Assembly: GCF_042453785.1 (NCBI RefSeq)
Contig: NC_091669.1
Span: 10,986,501-11,050,500, forward strand
Length of the DNA stretch: 64,000 bases
Origin: Malus domestica
Taxonomy: Eukaryota; Streptophyta; Magnoliopsida; Rosales; Rosaceae
Direction: 5' to 3'
The notes under the pieces are model-generated. The model was given only the letters and a program-made list of their open reading frames with translations. It did not search any database and had not been told where the DNA came from. Positions 1-10,467 of this stretch are shown in pieces. Position 1 is the first letter of the stretch, and each line of letters begins with the position of its first letter. The position numbers and the translations under genes are program-made.

Positions 1-217
1 TAAATATATATATATATAATTAATATTATATATTTTCGGTTTAGTATGGGATTCCCGAAATATCAAGAAGCCAATCTCGAATCCCGTACCGAAATTTCGG
101 GATCGGTTCGGGATAGCAACTCGAAAATTTTGGGAATTTCGATTTGGGAAATTTTTGGTTTGGGATCGGGATTTTTTCGGTTCGGTTCGGGATTTTCAGG
201 AATTTTTTCCACCCCTA
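1..217. mobile_element. end of a hAT-like transposon, cut by the window start
   Basis: The stretch is dense in short CGGGAT/TTCGG motifs in both orientations, the kind of subterminal repeat array found next to hAT transposon ends. It stops at 217 with CCACCCCTA, whose reverse complement TAGGGGTGG is a typical hAT terminal sequence. The other end lies outside the window, so the 8-bp target duplication cannot be checked. The only open frame (46-360) runs through the repeats and is not a gene. Confidence 0.5.
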
Positions 218-549
218 CCAATATGGCTAGAGATTTATGTTACGCTTCATCGAATGTTCCTCGTGATGTTGCATGCATGTTGTGTGGTATTATGTTGAGA
301 CATAGTGATTTATGTGATGATTGTTCGAGTGTAGTGAAGGACAAACCACAAATGGCTTGATCCCTGTTTAGGGTACGTGGCAGTCTAACGAGGAGTTTAG
401 ATGCAGCCATAAAGTATACGAAAATTACTACACAATTCGAATCTTGAGTTATGCTTTGTACATATCCCGGAGGCATGGTATGTTAGATATATGGGTATTT
501 GGTAATGTAACGTGTCAATCCAGGATGTATGTCGGGATCGGGACGTGAC
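218..549 (-). mobile_element. fragment of an LTR retrotransposon terminal repeat (tentative)
   Basis: The segment ends at 540-549 with GGGACGTGACA. Read on the minus strand it begins TGTCACGTCCCGATCC, like the TGT-A/C-CG-CCCCGATCC starts of many plant Ty3/gypsy LTRs. No partner LTR, primer-binding site or coding domain is visible nearby, so this would be a solo or truncated LTR. The call rests on recognising the terminal style only. Confidence 0.35.
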
Positions 550-2494
550 AAGTAGAGAGCTTTTGGGATCATCTAGATGTTGTATTCGGTCCCATACCTA
601 TGAAAGTTTATCTTATATTACCGGCCCCAAGTCCAGATAAAGAAGGATGTGGACTGTATCAGGTAGTCAACAGCCATAACTCATTTTTCACGTCGAACTC
701 TTATGATCTAGATGTTATAGTCTGTTCATGTTATTTCCAAAAGTTATGGGATTGACTGATGATTCCTCCATTCTATCTTGAACAACTCTGATGAAATTTC
801 TTTCTTTTTTATTTTGGCCAATATTTTAATTTGAATTTTAATTTGAATTTTAATTTATTCGTTAGGATACTTCAGCCTTTCACTATCAAGTATGACTACT
901 ATACCAGATGATGCAGAAACAACATGAATTAGACAATAAAATAAGAAAATCTTGAAAATACTTTTATCCGTAATAATAATTTTACGGCCCTCCTAAAAAG
1001 AAGAAATCTGCATTGAAACCAGTGGTTATAGGTACACCTCTGTCCCCTCAGTTGGCCTGGAACAACTTTCAGTGGATTCAAAATGAGAAAAATTTGAACA
1101 GTTCACTAAAATTCTCAAGAGGTTATGATCACTCATATATTTCATGCATTTATACAATCAATTTCTAAAGTCTTTGTGATGTTTTTATGTTAAAATTGTG
1201 GCATTTTACCTTACCTTATGTTATTGTGCAGTTAAATGTGTTTTATGATCAATTTCAATTAAAAGGAAGAAAAGTGAAGACACGGACAAAGAAGCAGAGA
1301 GGATGGCAGGAAACAAAGTGGAAAAACAGCATGGAAGAATTCTGACAGAGTGGAGAGAGCATTAAGAGAGTGACGAAAAGAAAAAGAAACAAATAAAAAA
1401 GACAGACTGGCAGACAAAGAGGTGTGGAAAGAAAAGAAAAAAATAAACAAATAAAAAACAGAGAAGAGTGGAAAGAGAGTGGAGTGCACACTGACAAACA
1501 AAAATAAAATAGGCAGAAGGGAGAGAGCACTGAGGCAGTGCGGAAGGAATAAAAGAAGAAAGAGCAAGCGTGGAGAGAGGAGAGACACGGGCAGAGGGGA
1601 ATAAGTGGAGTGCGCAAACAGAGAGCAGGGCAGACCAGGAGAAAACGTGACTGGCAGGGAAAAGAGAGGAGAAAACATGAATACGTAGTTTTAATTTTCA
1701 ATTGCTTAAGTGTTGTTATATGCTTGCTTTGATATTTTCAATCACTAAATTAAACTATCTATGTATCTTGATGCTTGAACACCATTAGGATGCTTAGAAA
1801 AGTTATCGGATGCAATTTTGAACGAATGTCACGTTAAAATTGGTTGTGCTTCTTATGATTGAGAATTATACTCTCCTAAGGTAAATATCATGCTCTTAGG
1901 GATTATATGGTTTAACAAAAGGATTTTCACCAAGATTAATGAATCACTCATGTTTATATTTAATCCAAATGTCATGGATAAGTTGCATGTAGTGGTATGC
2001 GTTTTAGCTTGAATGTCACAAGTAAAATATACACAAGGAAAATCCAACCTTCAAAGCATGTGTGCTTTCAATTATTTAAGCAATTGGAATAGCTACGTAA
2101 AAGTGTTGTTGGTAAAGGTTGAACTCTAGCATATTGTCAATTTATTTTTCTTCAATCATTTATTTTATCTTGAATTTCCTTATTTACTTGTTTTGTTTAA
2201 GTTGAATCATTATTCCTATAAACCAATTTCCATTTTAGATATTTGTTAAGTCACACCCAGTAATATTTAGTTTCGTCAAATTAGTGTAATTCTTAGAGTT
2301 AAATAAGTTAAATACACAAAAACTCGTAAATTGTTTATATCAGTCCCTGAGGAGATCGACCTTGCTTGAGCCATTCTATACTACAAACACTTGTTCTCTT
2401 GCAAGAATTTTCTATGGTTTAACCCTTTGTTTTACAAGTGGTAAAATCGCTATCAGGTTAGCTAAAGAATTGGGTACTTTTTTTGTAACATGTA
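550..2494. other. AT-rich spacer with purine tract and possible retroelement debris
   Basis: No gene is supported here. A purine-rich tract of about 430 bases (1262-1690, plus strand G+A) produces two long but spurious minus-strand frames of low-complexity Ser/Leu/Phe composition. At 2341-2420 the sequence passes through CCTGAGGAGATCGACCTTGC, which resembles a motif I associate with the 3-prime internal region of some plant gypsy elements; that link is weak. The stretch leads directly into the kinase pseudogene, which has lost its ectodomain exons. Confidence 0.4.
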
Positions 2495-3700
2495 TTGATT
2501 TATGTAGATATTGGTGGAAGCTTGGGGGTATTACTTCTTCTTGCTGCTCTATGGTGGTTATACAAGGTAGTGAAGAAAATAAATAACATTAATTGCCGAG
2601 AGAAGTTCTTCAAACAAAACGGTGGCTTATTGCTCGAAGAACAATTGAGTTCCGGTGAAGTCAATGTTGAAAAAATAAAATTATTTAGAGAAGGCCACAG
2701 ATCATTTTAATGTGAACAGAATTCTTGGCCAGGGAGGCCAAGGTACCGTTTACAAAGGTGTTGACAGATGAAAAAATTGTTGCAGTAGAAAAGTCCAAGG
2801 TGGTTGATGAAGGGAAACTTAGGCCTTTCATTAACGAGATTGTCAGGTGGTTGATGAAGGGAAACTTAGGCCTTTCATTAACGAGATTGTCATTCTTTCA
2901 CAGCTTAACCACAGGAATGTGGTTAAGTTATTCGGGTGTTGTTTGAGGACAAAGGTTCCTCTACTGGTGTATGAATTTGTTCCAATCTGTACCCTTTTCG
3001 AGTATATCCACAAAGATAATGAAGAGTTTCCGCTTACGTGGGATATTTTCTACCTGCATTCATCAGCTTCCATTCCCATTTATCATCGCTATACTAAGTC
3101 CACAAACATACTTTGAGACGACAAGTATAGAGTAAAAGTAGCTGATTTTGGAACTTCGAGATTTTTCCATTGATCAAACTCATGTGACCACACAAGTACA
3201 AGGCACTTTCGGATACTTGGATCCAGAGTACTTCCAATCAAGCCAGTTCACAGAAAAGTCCGATGTTTATAGCTTCGGAGTTGTCCTAGTTGAGCTCCTG
3301 ACTAGTAAAAAGCCGATTTCATACAAGATCGGAAGAAGGGAGAAGTCTGGCCACATACTCCATTCTTAAAATTGAAGAAAACCGTCTGTTTGAGTTGATG
3401 TTCAAGTTACGAAGGAGGGAAATAAAGGACAGGTTGAGGCAATTGCTTGCCTTGCAAGAAGATGCTTAGACTTGAATGGAAAGAGACGCCCCACGATGAA
3501 TGAAGTTGCAATGGAGCTGGAGGAGATTCAAAATCCAGTTGATCGTTCTAGTGTGCAGCAAAATTATGAAGAGGTTGAATATGTTGGAAAGGAAGTGACT
3601 GGTCCTTGGGATGATGTTTCTGCATCAACAGGATCAGCTGTCGACAATATATAGTGCTGCTTCATCAACTGATGTGCTTCCACTATTATCGTCGAATAAC
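2495..3700 (+). pseudogene. wall-associated receptor-like kinase (WAK/WAKL) pseudogene
   Basis: Recognisable in order are a transmembrane segment (GGSLGVLLLLAALWWLYKVV, about 2515-2575), the juxtamembrane [17 protein letters not shown] (2688-2740), a kinase N-lobe, [11 protein letters not shown] (about 2911), the HR.-TKSTNIL catalytic-loop relic (3081-3113), VADFGTS (about 3138-3158), [12 protein letters not shown] and [14 protein letters not shown] (3200-3300), and RRCLDLNGKRRPTMNEVAMEL (about 3455-3515). It is dead several times over. Frames shift near 2680, 2760 and 3170. A 47-base tandem duplication shifts the frame at 2846. There is a deletion between LTWD and YLHS near 3040 and a TGA at 3114-3116. 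The invariant VAVK lysine reads Glu and the HRD aspartate reads Tyr. No galacturonan-binding or EGF ectodomain is present upstream. The family name rests on TM-kinase wording typical of WAKL proteins. Confidence 0.9.
2799..2892 (+). repeat. 47-bp perfect tandem duplication inside the kinase pseudogene
   Basis: Bases 2799-2845 are repeated exactly at 2846-2892 (both begin GGTGGTTGATGAAGGG). Because 47 is not a multiple of three, the downstream kinase frame moves by two positions, exactly the shift seen between the reading frames before and after it. Confidence 0.95.
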
Positions 3701-3947
3701 GATGAACATGGGCAGCTTTTGAATTACGTCCAAAGTGTCTGTCGTTCAGAAGTGCTTGCTAAAAGTCCAGAACCTACTTTGGCCTAAAGCTAAGGGACCA
3801 CCAATCTGTTTTGATTGAGAAACCTGGTCCACCCTAGCTTTTAGCATTTGTGGAAAGCGAGATGACTTTCACAAATCCTTTTTAGCCTCTTTCTTATATT
3901 TGTACGTTAATTCTGTTTGACTTGGTGAATTTGGTGGTCAGAATTAA
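3701..3947. other. spacer after the kinase pseudogene
   Basis: It continues the degenerate 3-prime end of the kinase (a Ser/Leu-rich tail and former 3-prime UTR). No other gene signal is visible. Confidence 0.4.
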
Positions 3948-4354
3948 GAGTAAATTGTAACAATGTTTCATCAACTTTAATCAAATTAGAGCAATGGTCT
4001 CTCAACTAAAAATTCATTACCATTGGTCCTTCAACTTATCAAAATGTGTAGCTATAGTCATTTTCATCAATTTCGTCAAAATTTTGTCAAAATAAGTTAT
4101 GTTGGAATAACCATTTATATAATTAGGGTCCCTCAACTCATCAAGGTGTGTAATTATGGTCCTTTTTGTCAACTATATCAAAATTTTTGTCAAAACGAGT
4201 TATGTTAAAATGACCATTGCTACAATTAGGTTAAAGTTAAGAGACAATTTCTCTAGTTGAATTAAAATTGAGGGATCAATGATAATGGATTTTTCGTTGA
4301 GAGACCATTGCTCCAATTAAGTTAAAGTTAAGGGACCATAGCTACAATTTACTC
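3948..4354. mobile_element. Mutator-type MITE with long terminal inverted repeats
   Basis: The element starts GAGTAAATTGTAAC and ends GCTACAATTTACTC, with the two halves inversely similar over well over 100 bases (CTTTAATCAAATTAGAGCAATGG against CCATTGCTCCAATTAAGTTAAAG). Flanks CAGAATTAA (3939-3947) and TAGAAATAA (4355-4363) match at 7 of 9 positions, as for a decayed 9-bp target duplication typical of Mutator-like elements. A relative lies at 30526-30802. Confidence 0.7.
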
Positions 4355-4363
4355 TAGAAATAA

Positions 4364-6180
4364 ATAGGGATATGTGAGTTCCTTGTATGAAAATCAGTTT
4401 CCTTGTGAATGCCCACAATTTTTCTCATCAAGCAAATTCTTTTAATTTTTTTTCTGTATTTGTTTAAACTCTAAAGATGATGTTTTGTACCTGTTTTTAA
4501 TTTTTTCTGTATTTGTTTATTTTTCTGTGGCTGTCCTGCTTATTTTATATCTGTTTCTATTGAACAATCTTTGATTGATCAGAATGAAAATTTTGAAGCC
4601 ATTTTATAAATGAGGTTTCTTATACATATTTTCCTAATTTTATATTGGAGGCAGATTTGTTACAGCACTGTTTTACACAAAATTTGACACACATTTTGTA
4701 GGATCCACTTCGTAATGTATTTTAATGATCCGAACCGTTTATATTTTAGAACATCATTCATGGATCATCCTTGAAAAAAATTAGACATCCGAAGCAATTA
4801 AGACATTCATTTGTAGTGAAGAAAAGTGACGAATACAATTTTACAAAGAAACACTAAATTTAATCCAACAATCATATAATTTCAGGTCAGGTTGATTTTG
4901 AGTGCACATGATATTTGAAGGAAGACTTAAAAGATACAGCCTACATCATTGAAATACATTACAGAATGGATCATACAAAAACTTGTGTAAGAAATTATGT
5001 AAAAAAAGTGATATCACGTATCTGCCCTTTGTGTGTGTGTGTGTGTAAGCATGATGTTGGATTTGTAAAACCCATTCAATTTGTAGTTATAAATGGAAAA
5101 GAAAAGAACATGGAGGTCCTTCCAAAAACTAGTTGGATTTGGAAAACCCATTCAATTTAAGAATGGCTTGTGAGACCATAATTCAAATATAATTTCTACA
5201 AAAATGCTACGGTCAACATGGCATCTAAGATTTCAATGTACACAAGAGCTGTGAAGTGAAGGTGTTAAAGTTACGGCCCCCTTTAAACCCCTGATCACAA
5301 CTACTAATGGCCAAACCCTACCTAATCAGAAAGAAAACGCAGTTAAAAAAATTGGGTGCTGACCTTACCATGTACACGTGCTTACTTAACCCACCTTTGG
5401 ATAGAAGCATCTTCACACCTTTCCTCCAAAAGTTCATTGTCCATCGAGCTGCAACACAAATTCAATGCAGTTTTCAAAATAAATGGATTTGACTTTAGTA
5501 ACCCCTTTACAAAGTCATATAGTGAATTGCCCTGTTTCGCAATAGCTGGATTGTTTTAGTGGTTGTGTTTTTTCCTTCAATTTACTGCGATCTGATTTTA
5601 AATTATCCTCGTTTCTTTTAATGTAGATATTTTAATATAAATAAATAAAAACCTTGGTTCCAAATATAACATTTTTTTTACCAAAAATACCTTGTTTTAT
5701 CGTCAATATTGTATCAATTTACTATTAACTCAATATCATATATCAATATTGTATTTATATACTTCCAGTATTAGCGATAAAGTGCATATTAGTGCTCGAA
5801 AACAAGGCTAATTTAAAATTTTAGTTGGTGGTTTTGTAAACTAAAGCCAATTTCCCACCAAAAAAAAAACTTTAAAAAATTGAAAAAAAAATACAAGAAA
5901 ATTGAAATGTCCAGTAACCTAAGGACACTTGTGTTTATTGAACGCTGCCTTCGAATGTGAATATTTGGCTTAGTTTAATCCAAAAAATCAAATATTTTTA
6001 ACTTAGGTTTATGCATGGTTTGGTGTAACTAATTGACAAAAATTAGGTAACTTATTCGCAACTAAACTTCTCTTGCTAAGAAAACACATGTATAAACTGG
6101 TAGGCACCAAACAAACATATTGAACGGTAGTTCTACCCCAGTTTCTCCTCTCTCCCTTCTATTTTTCTACAAAATGTGAC
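4364..6180. other. AT-rich intergenic spacer upstream of the TT12-type gene
   Basis: No gene is supported. There is a short (GT)n tract at 5030-5046 and a small direct repeat around AACCCATTCAATTT (5068 and 5143). From about 5890 onward the sequence is the TT12 promoter region, as shown by its second, decayed copy at 9800-10060. Confidence 0.4.
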
Positions 6181-6186
6181 AGGACA

Positions 6187-6240
6187 TAAATATACATAAT
6201 CCCATTACTCCTCCCAGGTAAAACACACACTCTCTCTCTC
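6187..6240 (+). promoter_or_regulatory. putative TATA box and CT-rich initiator region of the TT12-type gene
   Basis: TAAATATA at 6187-6194 lies 92 bases before the start codon and is followed by a CT repeat at 6231-6240, a frequent feature of plant 5-prime leaders. The transcription start would fall in about 6215-6230. This is position-based inference only. Confidence 0.4.
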
Positions 6241-6285
6241 ACAGTGTCATAGCAAGTAGTGGTGGCTCAGCCGTCTGAGGTTACC

Positions 6286-8630
6286 ATGGGATCGCAGGAG
6301 GAGTACCAACCGCTACTCATCCGGCTTGATTCATACTCCCAGATACCTAACTTGTCGTCCAGTGCCATTGAAGAGTTTCTGGAGCACAAGCCCGTGGCGG
6401 TTCGATGGTGGCCTAAACTGGTGGCTTGGGAGTCGAGGCTCCTCTGGATTTTATCCGGTTCATCTATCGCTGTCTCCATATTCAACTACATGCTCAGCTT
6501 TGTGACTCTCATGTTTTGTGGGCACCTGGGTGCCTTGGAGCTTGCTGGGGCCTCTATAGCTAGCGTTGGAATTCAGGGTCTCGCTTATGGTATCATGGTA
6601 AGTCCTCTAGTTTAATGTACTTTATAAATAAGGATATTAGCACACTCCAGCATCTAATAATCCTGAAAATGCACTATGGTAACTATTATGTTGCGCAGAT
6701 AATAGTTCTCTGATTAATTTATATAGCAAAATTTCATCATGTTTTTTCATACGCTTCAGTATAGTATTTGTGTTTTCCCTTCGCGCATGAAAAACACACA
6801 AAGTATTCGATTAGGAGATATGACAGAATTTCATCTCCCTATTTTTCTTGTGTGGTTGGATTAACACTTTTTGTGTTCTTAATTCTTGGTTTGGAATCAC
6901 AGTTGGGAATGGCAAGTGCTGTCCAAACAGTGTGTGGGCAAGCATATGGAGCCAAACAACTGCCAGCAATGGGAATCATATGCCAAAGGGCAATCATCCT
7001 GCATTTGGGAGCAGCAGTACTACTCACATTTGTGTACTGGTGGTCAGGACCAATCCTCATAGCCATCGGCCAAACAGAAGACATAGCAGAGCAAGGCCAA
7101 GTATTTGCCAGAGGAATAATCCCACAGCTCTATGCATTTGCCATAAACTGCCCCCAGCAGAGGTTTCTCCAAGCCCAGAACATTGTAAACCCTCTAGCTT
7201 ACATGTCGTTCGGGGTCTTCCTCGTCCACATTCTGCTCACTTGGGTGGTCGTTTATGTGGTGGACTATGGGCTGATGGGGGCGGCTCTGACACTCAGCCT
7301 CTCTTGGTGGCTTCTTGTCATCACATATGGAATTTACATTCTTGTCAGCCCGATGTGTAAGGAGACTTGGACTGGCTTCTCATGGAAGGCTTTTAGGGGC
7401 ATTTGGCCTTACTTTAAGTTGACTCTTGCCTCCGCTATCATGCTTTGGTAAGTATAAGATTTTGAGAAATATGCAAAAATAGAACCGGTTACACATTTTT
7501 TCCACTTTTCACTTTACCATTCACTTAAAATATTTTTTGCTTGCAATTAACTGTTGGGTTTTATGGTAGTTTGGAGATATGGTACAACCAAGGACTAGTG
7601 CTGATATCAGGGCTTCTCTCCAATCCTACAATCTCTCTAGACTCCATTTCTATTTGGTACACCTTTTGTTAAAGCAATCCATTTTTTAACCTTTTTACTT
7701 TTACCCTTCAACTTGATAATTTTTGTAACTGCTATTTAACTTTACATTTTCTCATGTGATACAATTCCAGCATGAACTACTTGAACTGGGACATGCAATT
7801 TATGTTAGGCCTATCCGCGGCAGCCAGTGTTCGTGTTAGTAATGAGCTCGGTGCCGGTCACCCGAAGGTGGCCAAGTTTTCAGTGTTTGTGGTGAACGGG
7901 ACGAGCATATTGATTAGCATAGTCTTCAGTGCGATTATATTGATATTCCGAGTTGGATTGAGCAAGCTTTTTACAAGCGACGCTGAAGTTATCGCGGCAG
8001 TATCTGATTTAACCTCATTGCTCGCCATCTCTGTTTTCTTGAATGGCATTCAACCTATACTCTCAGGTATTGAAAAATGATGGAAGCCGTAGAGAAACAA
8101 ACTAAGTTTGCAGGCACTATCAGCATCATTTCTAATTCATGTTGTGTGGAATTTTAGGTGTGGCAATCGGAAGCGGATGGCAAGCTGTTGTGGCGTATGT
8201 TAACCTGACTTGTTACTATATTATCGGTCTTCCGATTGGATGTGTTCTAGGCTTCAAAACTAGCATGGGAGTTGCAGTAAGTTGAATCTCACCTCACTTT
8301 TGCCGGTAAAGTGATTGCTTTGCTTTGTGAGTGATGGAAAATGATGAACTTTTGGTATTTTTCAGGGTATTTGGTGGGGAATGATCATTGGAGTTTTTCT
8401 ACAAACAGTAACTTTAATTGTTCTCACTGCAAGAACAAACTGGGATTCTGAGGTAATTTAAATTTCAAATTTTGTGGGAAATATAATTATTAAATGAATA
8501 TATATAGACATGAACTGCATTTGACCAAAACTTCTCACCATTGATCATGCTTTTGTAGGTTGTAAAAGCAGCTGAACGATTGAAGAAATCTGCAAGTGCT
8601 GAAAGATTAGACTTGTTGACCGATATATAA
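6286..8630 (+). CDS. TT12: MATE transporter of the TT12/DTX41 type (vacuolar flavonoid/H+ antiporter)
   Basis: Seven exons: 6286-6597, 6903-7447, 7570-7656, 7771-8066, 8158-8276, 8366-8452, 8559-8630, all with GT-AG introns. They join to one frame of 505 residues, close to the 507 of Arabidopsis TT12. The start MGSQEEYQPLLIRL sits in ACCATGG. Characteristic stretches are MLSFVTLMFCGHLG, GMASAVQTVCGQAYGAKQ, QRFLQAQNIVNPLAYMS, LEIWYNQGLVLISGLLSNP, GLSAAASVRVSNELGAG and LNGIQPILSGVAIGSGWQ, with the hydrophobic pattern of a 12-helix MATE protein. TT12 loads flavan-3-ol glycosides, the proanthocyanidin precursors, into the vacuole in exchange for protons at the tonoplast; in Arabidopsis it is controlled by MYB-bHLH-WD40 complexes. 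That role is carried over from the family. The gene faces the convergent PPR gene and once had a second copy just downstream (see 8880-10230). A non-TT12 flavonoid MATE is less likely because the match runs end to end. Confidence 0.93.
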
Positions 8631-8879
8631 GGCTGCCGTGAAGGTTTCTGAACTTCATTTCACCTGCGATTCCTGTTCAAAATCCTTTGATTCGACAGTG
8701 CATTGCGGTTCAACGAGAACTAGCATAGATGTTTGTTACGTTTCTTTTTTACCCTGCACACAACTAAGCAGATTATTACCAATTTTGATGATTTAAGGGA
8801 AAGAAAAAAGTCCTACTTGTTTGGAGCAGTAAAAATTTCTACCAGGCATAATTTCAGTAGAAGCTGCACTACTCGAATC

Positions 8880-9330
8880 ACATTGTGCTTGTAGTTAAAC
8901 TGCTACAACATCAAACGGTTCCATTCTGTTCTCCATCCGTCTCACCCCGAATGGTAAGACGAAGGGTGGCCAGAATGCTGAGCCAATACAGTTCACAAGC
9001 GGCAAAACGTACTGGCTTAAGCTGGTGATCATCGTCAAGATTGTTTGATTTGGTTTGATACCAGTTGCCTGCATTTCCTCATATTTCTCCATCATCTTCT
9101 CGATATTATTTGTCTTAGTCTTTGATCCATGTCAGATGCATTTACATATGCGGATAGCATCGTCGCATAGGAGCAACGATCAGGGTTAAACCTGAAGCAA
9201 AAACAAACAAAAACAGGGCTATTTCTACCCTCCTACAAAAGCATGTCTTTAATTATCTGTCGAAGGAGCACACTGTTTTTGCCTTGCGATACTCACATTA
9301 CGACAGACAACCACCTAATGAATTATGGTT
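8880..9330 (-). pseudogene. decayed copy of the 3-prime end of the PPR gene
   Basis: Three blocks match the intact PPR gene. 8880-9010 resembles its downstream region at 10195-10375. 9029-9115 matches last-exon bases 10865-10960, including CTCGATATTA and the codons for EKMMEKYEEMQA. 9120-9300 matches the start of that exon and the preceding intron (11043-11310). The sequence between the blocks is deleted, so the longest frame left is 66 codons (8895-9095). This is the proximal half of a tandem duplication; the distal half is the live gene. Confidence 0.85.
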
Positions 9331-9800
9331 CTATCATGTTGGAAAATTTCAAAAACAAAAGAGGAAAACGAAAAAATCCGACCAATCGGCGATATCGAGC
9401 GACCGATAGATGAAGGCAGAATATCGTGATTAGAACTTCTAGCATGGGCAACCAGTCGATCGGCTGGGCCAAAAGCACGAGTAGCACTCTTTGCCGTGGT
9501 CATACCGGTCGCTCGACTTCGCACGAGTGCCCAGTTCTTTTCTATTCGCATCTAAGCATTGGTATTCCGTATATAAAAAGAAATTGGCCAACGGACTAGT
9601 TTAAAATTTAAAGGACAACTTTTGAAAAAATAACAAGAGGCGCCATCAATTGGAATGTGCCTCATTAATCTAATGAGGCGCCTAGTGAAATTGTTGTCCA
9701 TACGTCCTTATTTTATTGGCACGTGACGCCACGTGACAATACATTTGTGCTACGTAATTTCAACACTGGTATGGCTATCCGACCGGTCACAATCAATTTC
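9331..9800. other. unique insert between the two duplication scars
   Basis: This sequence has no counterpart in the TT12-PPR region. It contains an inverted pair of GAGGCGCC motifs (9637-9644 and 9675-9682) and two G-boxes 10 bases apart: CACGTG at 9720-9725 and 9730-9735. The short minus-strand frame at 9315-9551 is not recognisable. Confidence 0.35.
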
Positions 9801-10230
9801 AATTTATAATGGAACACTGCCTTCGAATGCGGATACTTGACTATATTTGACTTGGGTTTATGGATGGTTTAGTGTAATTATGAAAAAAAAACAGGTTGCT
9901 GCAGCTAAACTTCTCTTGCTAATGTCACGCGTTTATACACTGGTGGTCACCTAACATTTTTTAATGGTGGTTATACCTTACAGTTTTCCTCTTTCAAGAC
10001 CATCAAATAGTGGTGGCTCAGCTGGTGGCTCAGCCGGCTGAGCCACCACGGTCAGCGAGAATTAGACATTTTGATTAGAAGCTAATCAGATTGTTACAAA
10101 GTTTGATGATTTAAAGGAAAGAAGAGAATCCTACTTGCTTCGCAGAATGGAGTAGTAAAAATTTGTACCAGACATTTTGTGTAGAAGCTGCAATACTTGA
10201 ATCACAAAAATTGTGCTTGTGGTTATACAC
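9800..10230 (+). pseudogene. ghost of a second TT12 gene (promoter and 3-prime UTR only)
   Basis: 9800-10022 matches the TT12 promoter and leader at about 5890-6270, sharing CTGCCTTCGAATG, AACTTCTCTTGCTAA and AGTGGTGGCTCAGC, ending just short of the start codon. Directly after a palindrome (10023-10048), 10056-10230 matches the TT12 3-prime UTR at 8715-8885 (TTTGATGATTTAA, GTAGAAGCTGCA). Everything between, about 2.4 kb of coding sequence and introns in the intact gene, is gone. The order is therefore TT12, PPR fragment, TT12 fragment, PPR. Confidence 0.85.
10023..10048. repeat. 26-bp perfect palindrome at the TT12-ghost deletion point
   Basis: The arm TGGTGGCTCAGCC is followed at once by its exact reverse complement, giving a 13-bp stem with no loop. 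The left arm is TT12 leader sequence (compare 6258-6270) that is also partly repeated immediately upstream. Confidence 0.9.
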
Positions 10231-10467
10231 ATTAATTAGGCTGCTACAAGATCGAACGGTTACATTTTGTTCTCCGTCCATCTCAAAGAGCAAAATGATC
10301 AAGGGTGGCCGGAATACAGAGCCAATATAGTTCACAGGCGGCAAAATGTACTCGCTTTAGCTGGTCTGAAACGATACCGCTCCCACGTAGTAATTCTTAA
10401 CTTATATTCTCGACCAACCATCAAGCCTGAGTAACGTGACTATATCACAAATTAGGATATCCCAACT

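Noticed and set aside
1255..1701. Two overlapping minus-strand frames of about 140 codons
   Set aside because: Composition is that of a pyrimidine tract; no domain, no splice context and two frames open at once.
6259..6285. Upstream extension of the TT12 protein from GTG codons
   Set aside because: No ATG is present there; the ATG at 6286 has a good ACCATGG context and matches the family N-terminus.
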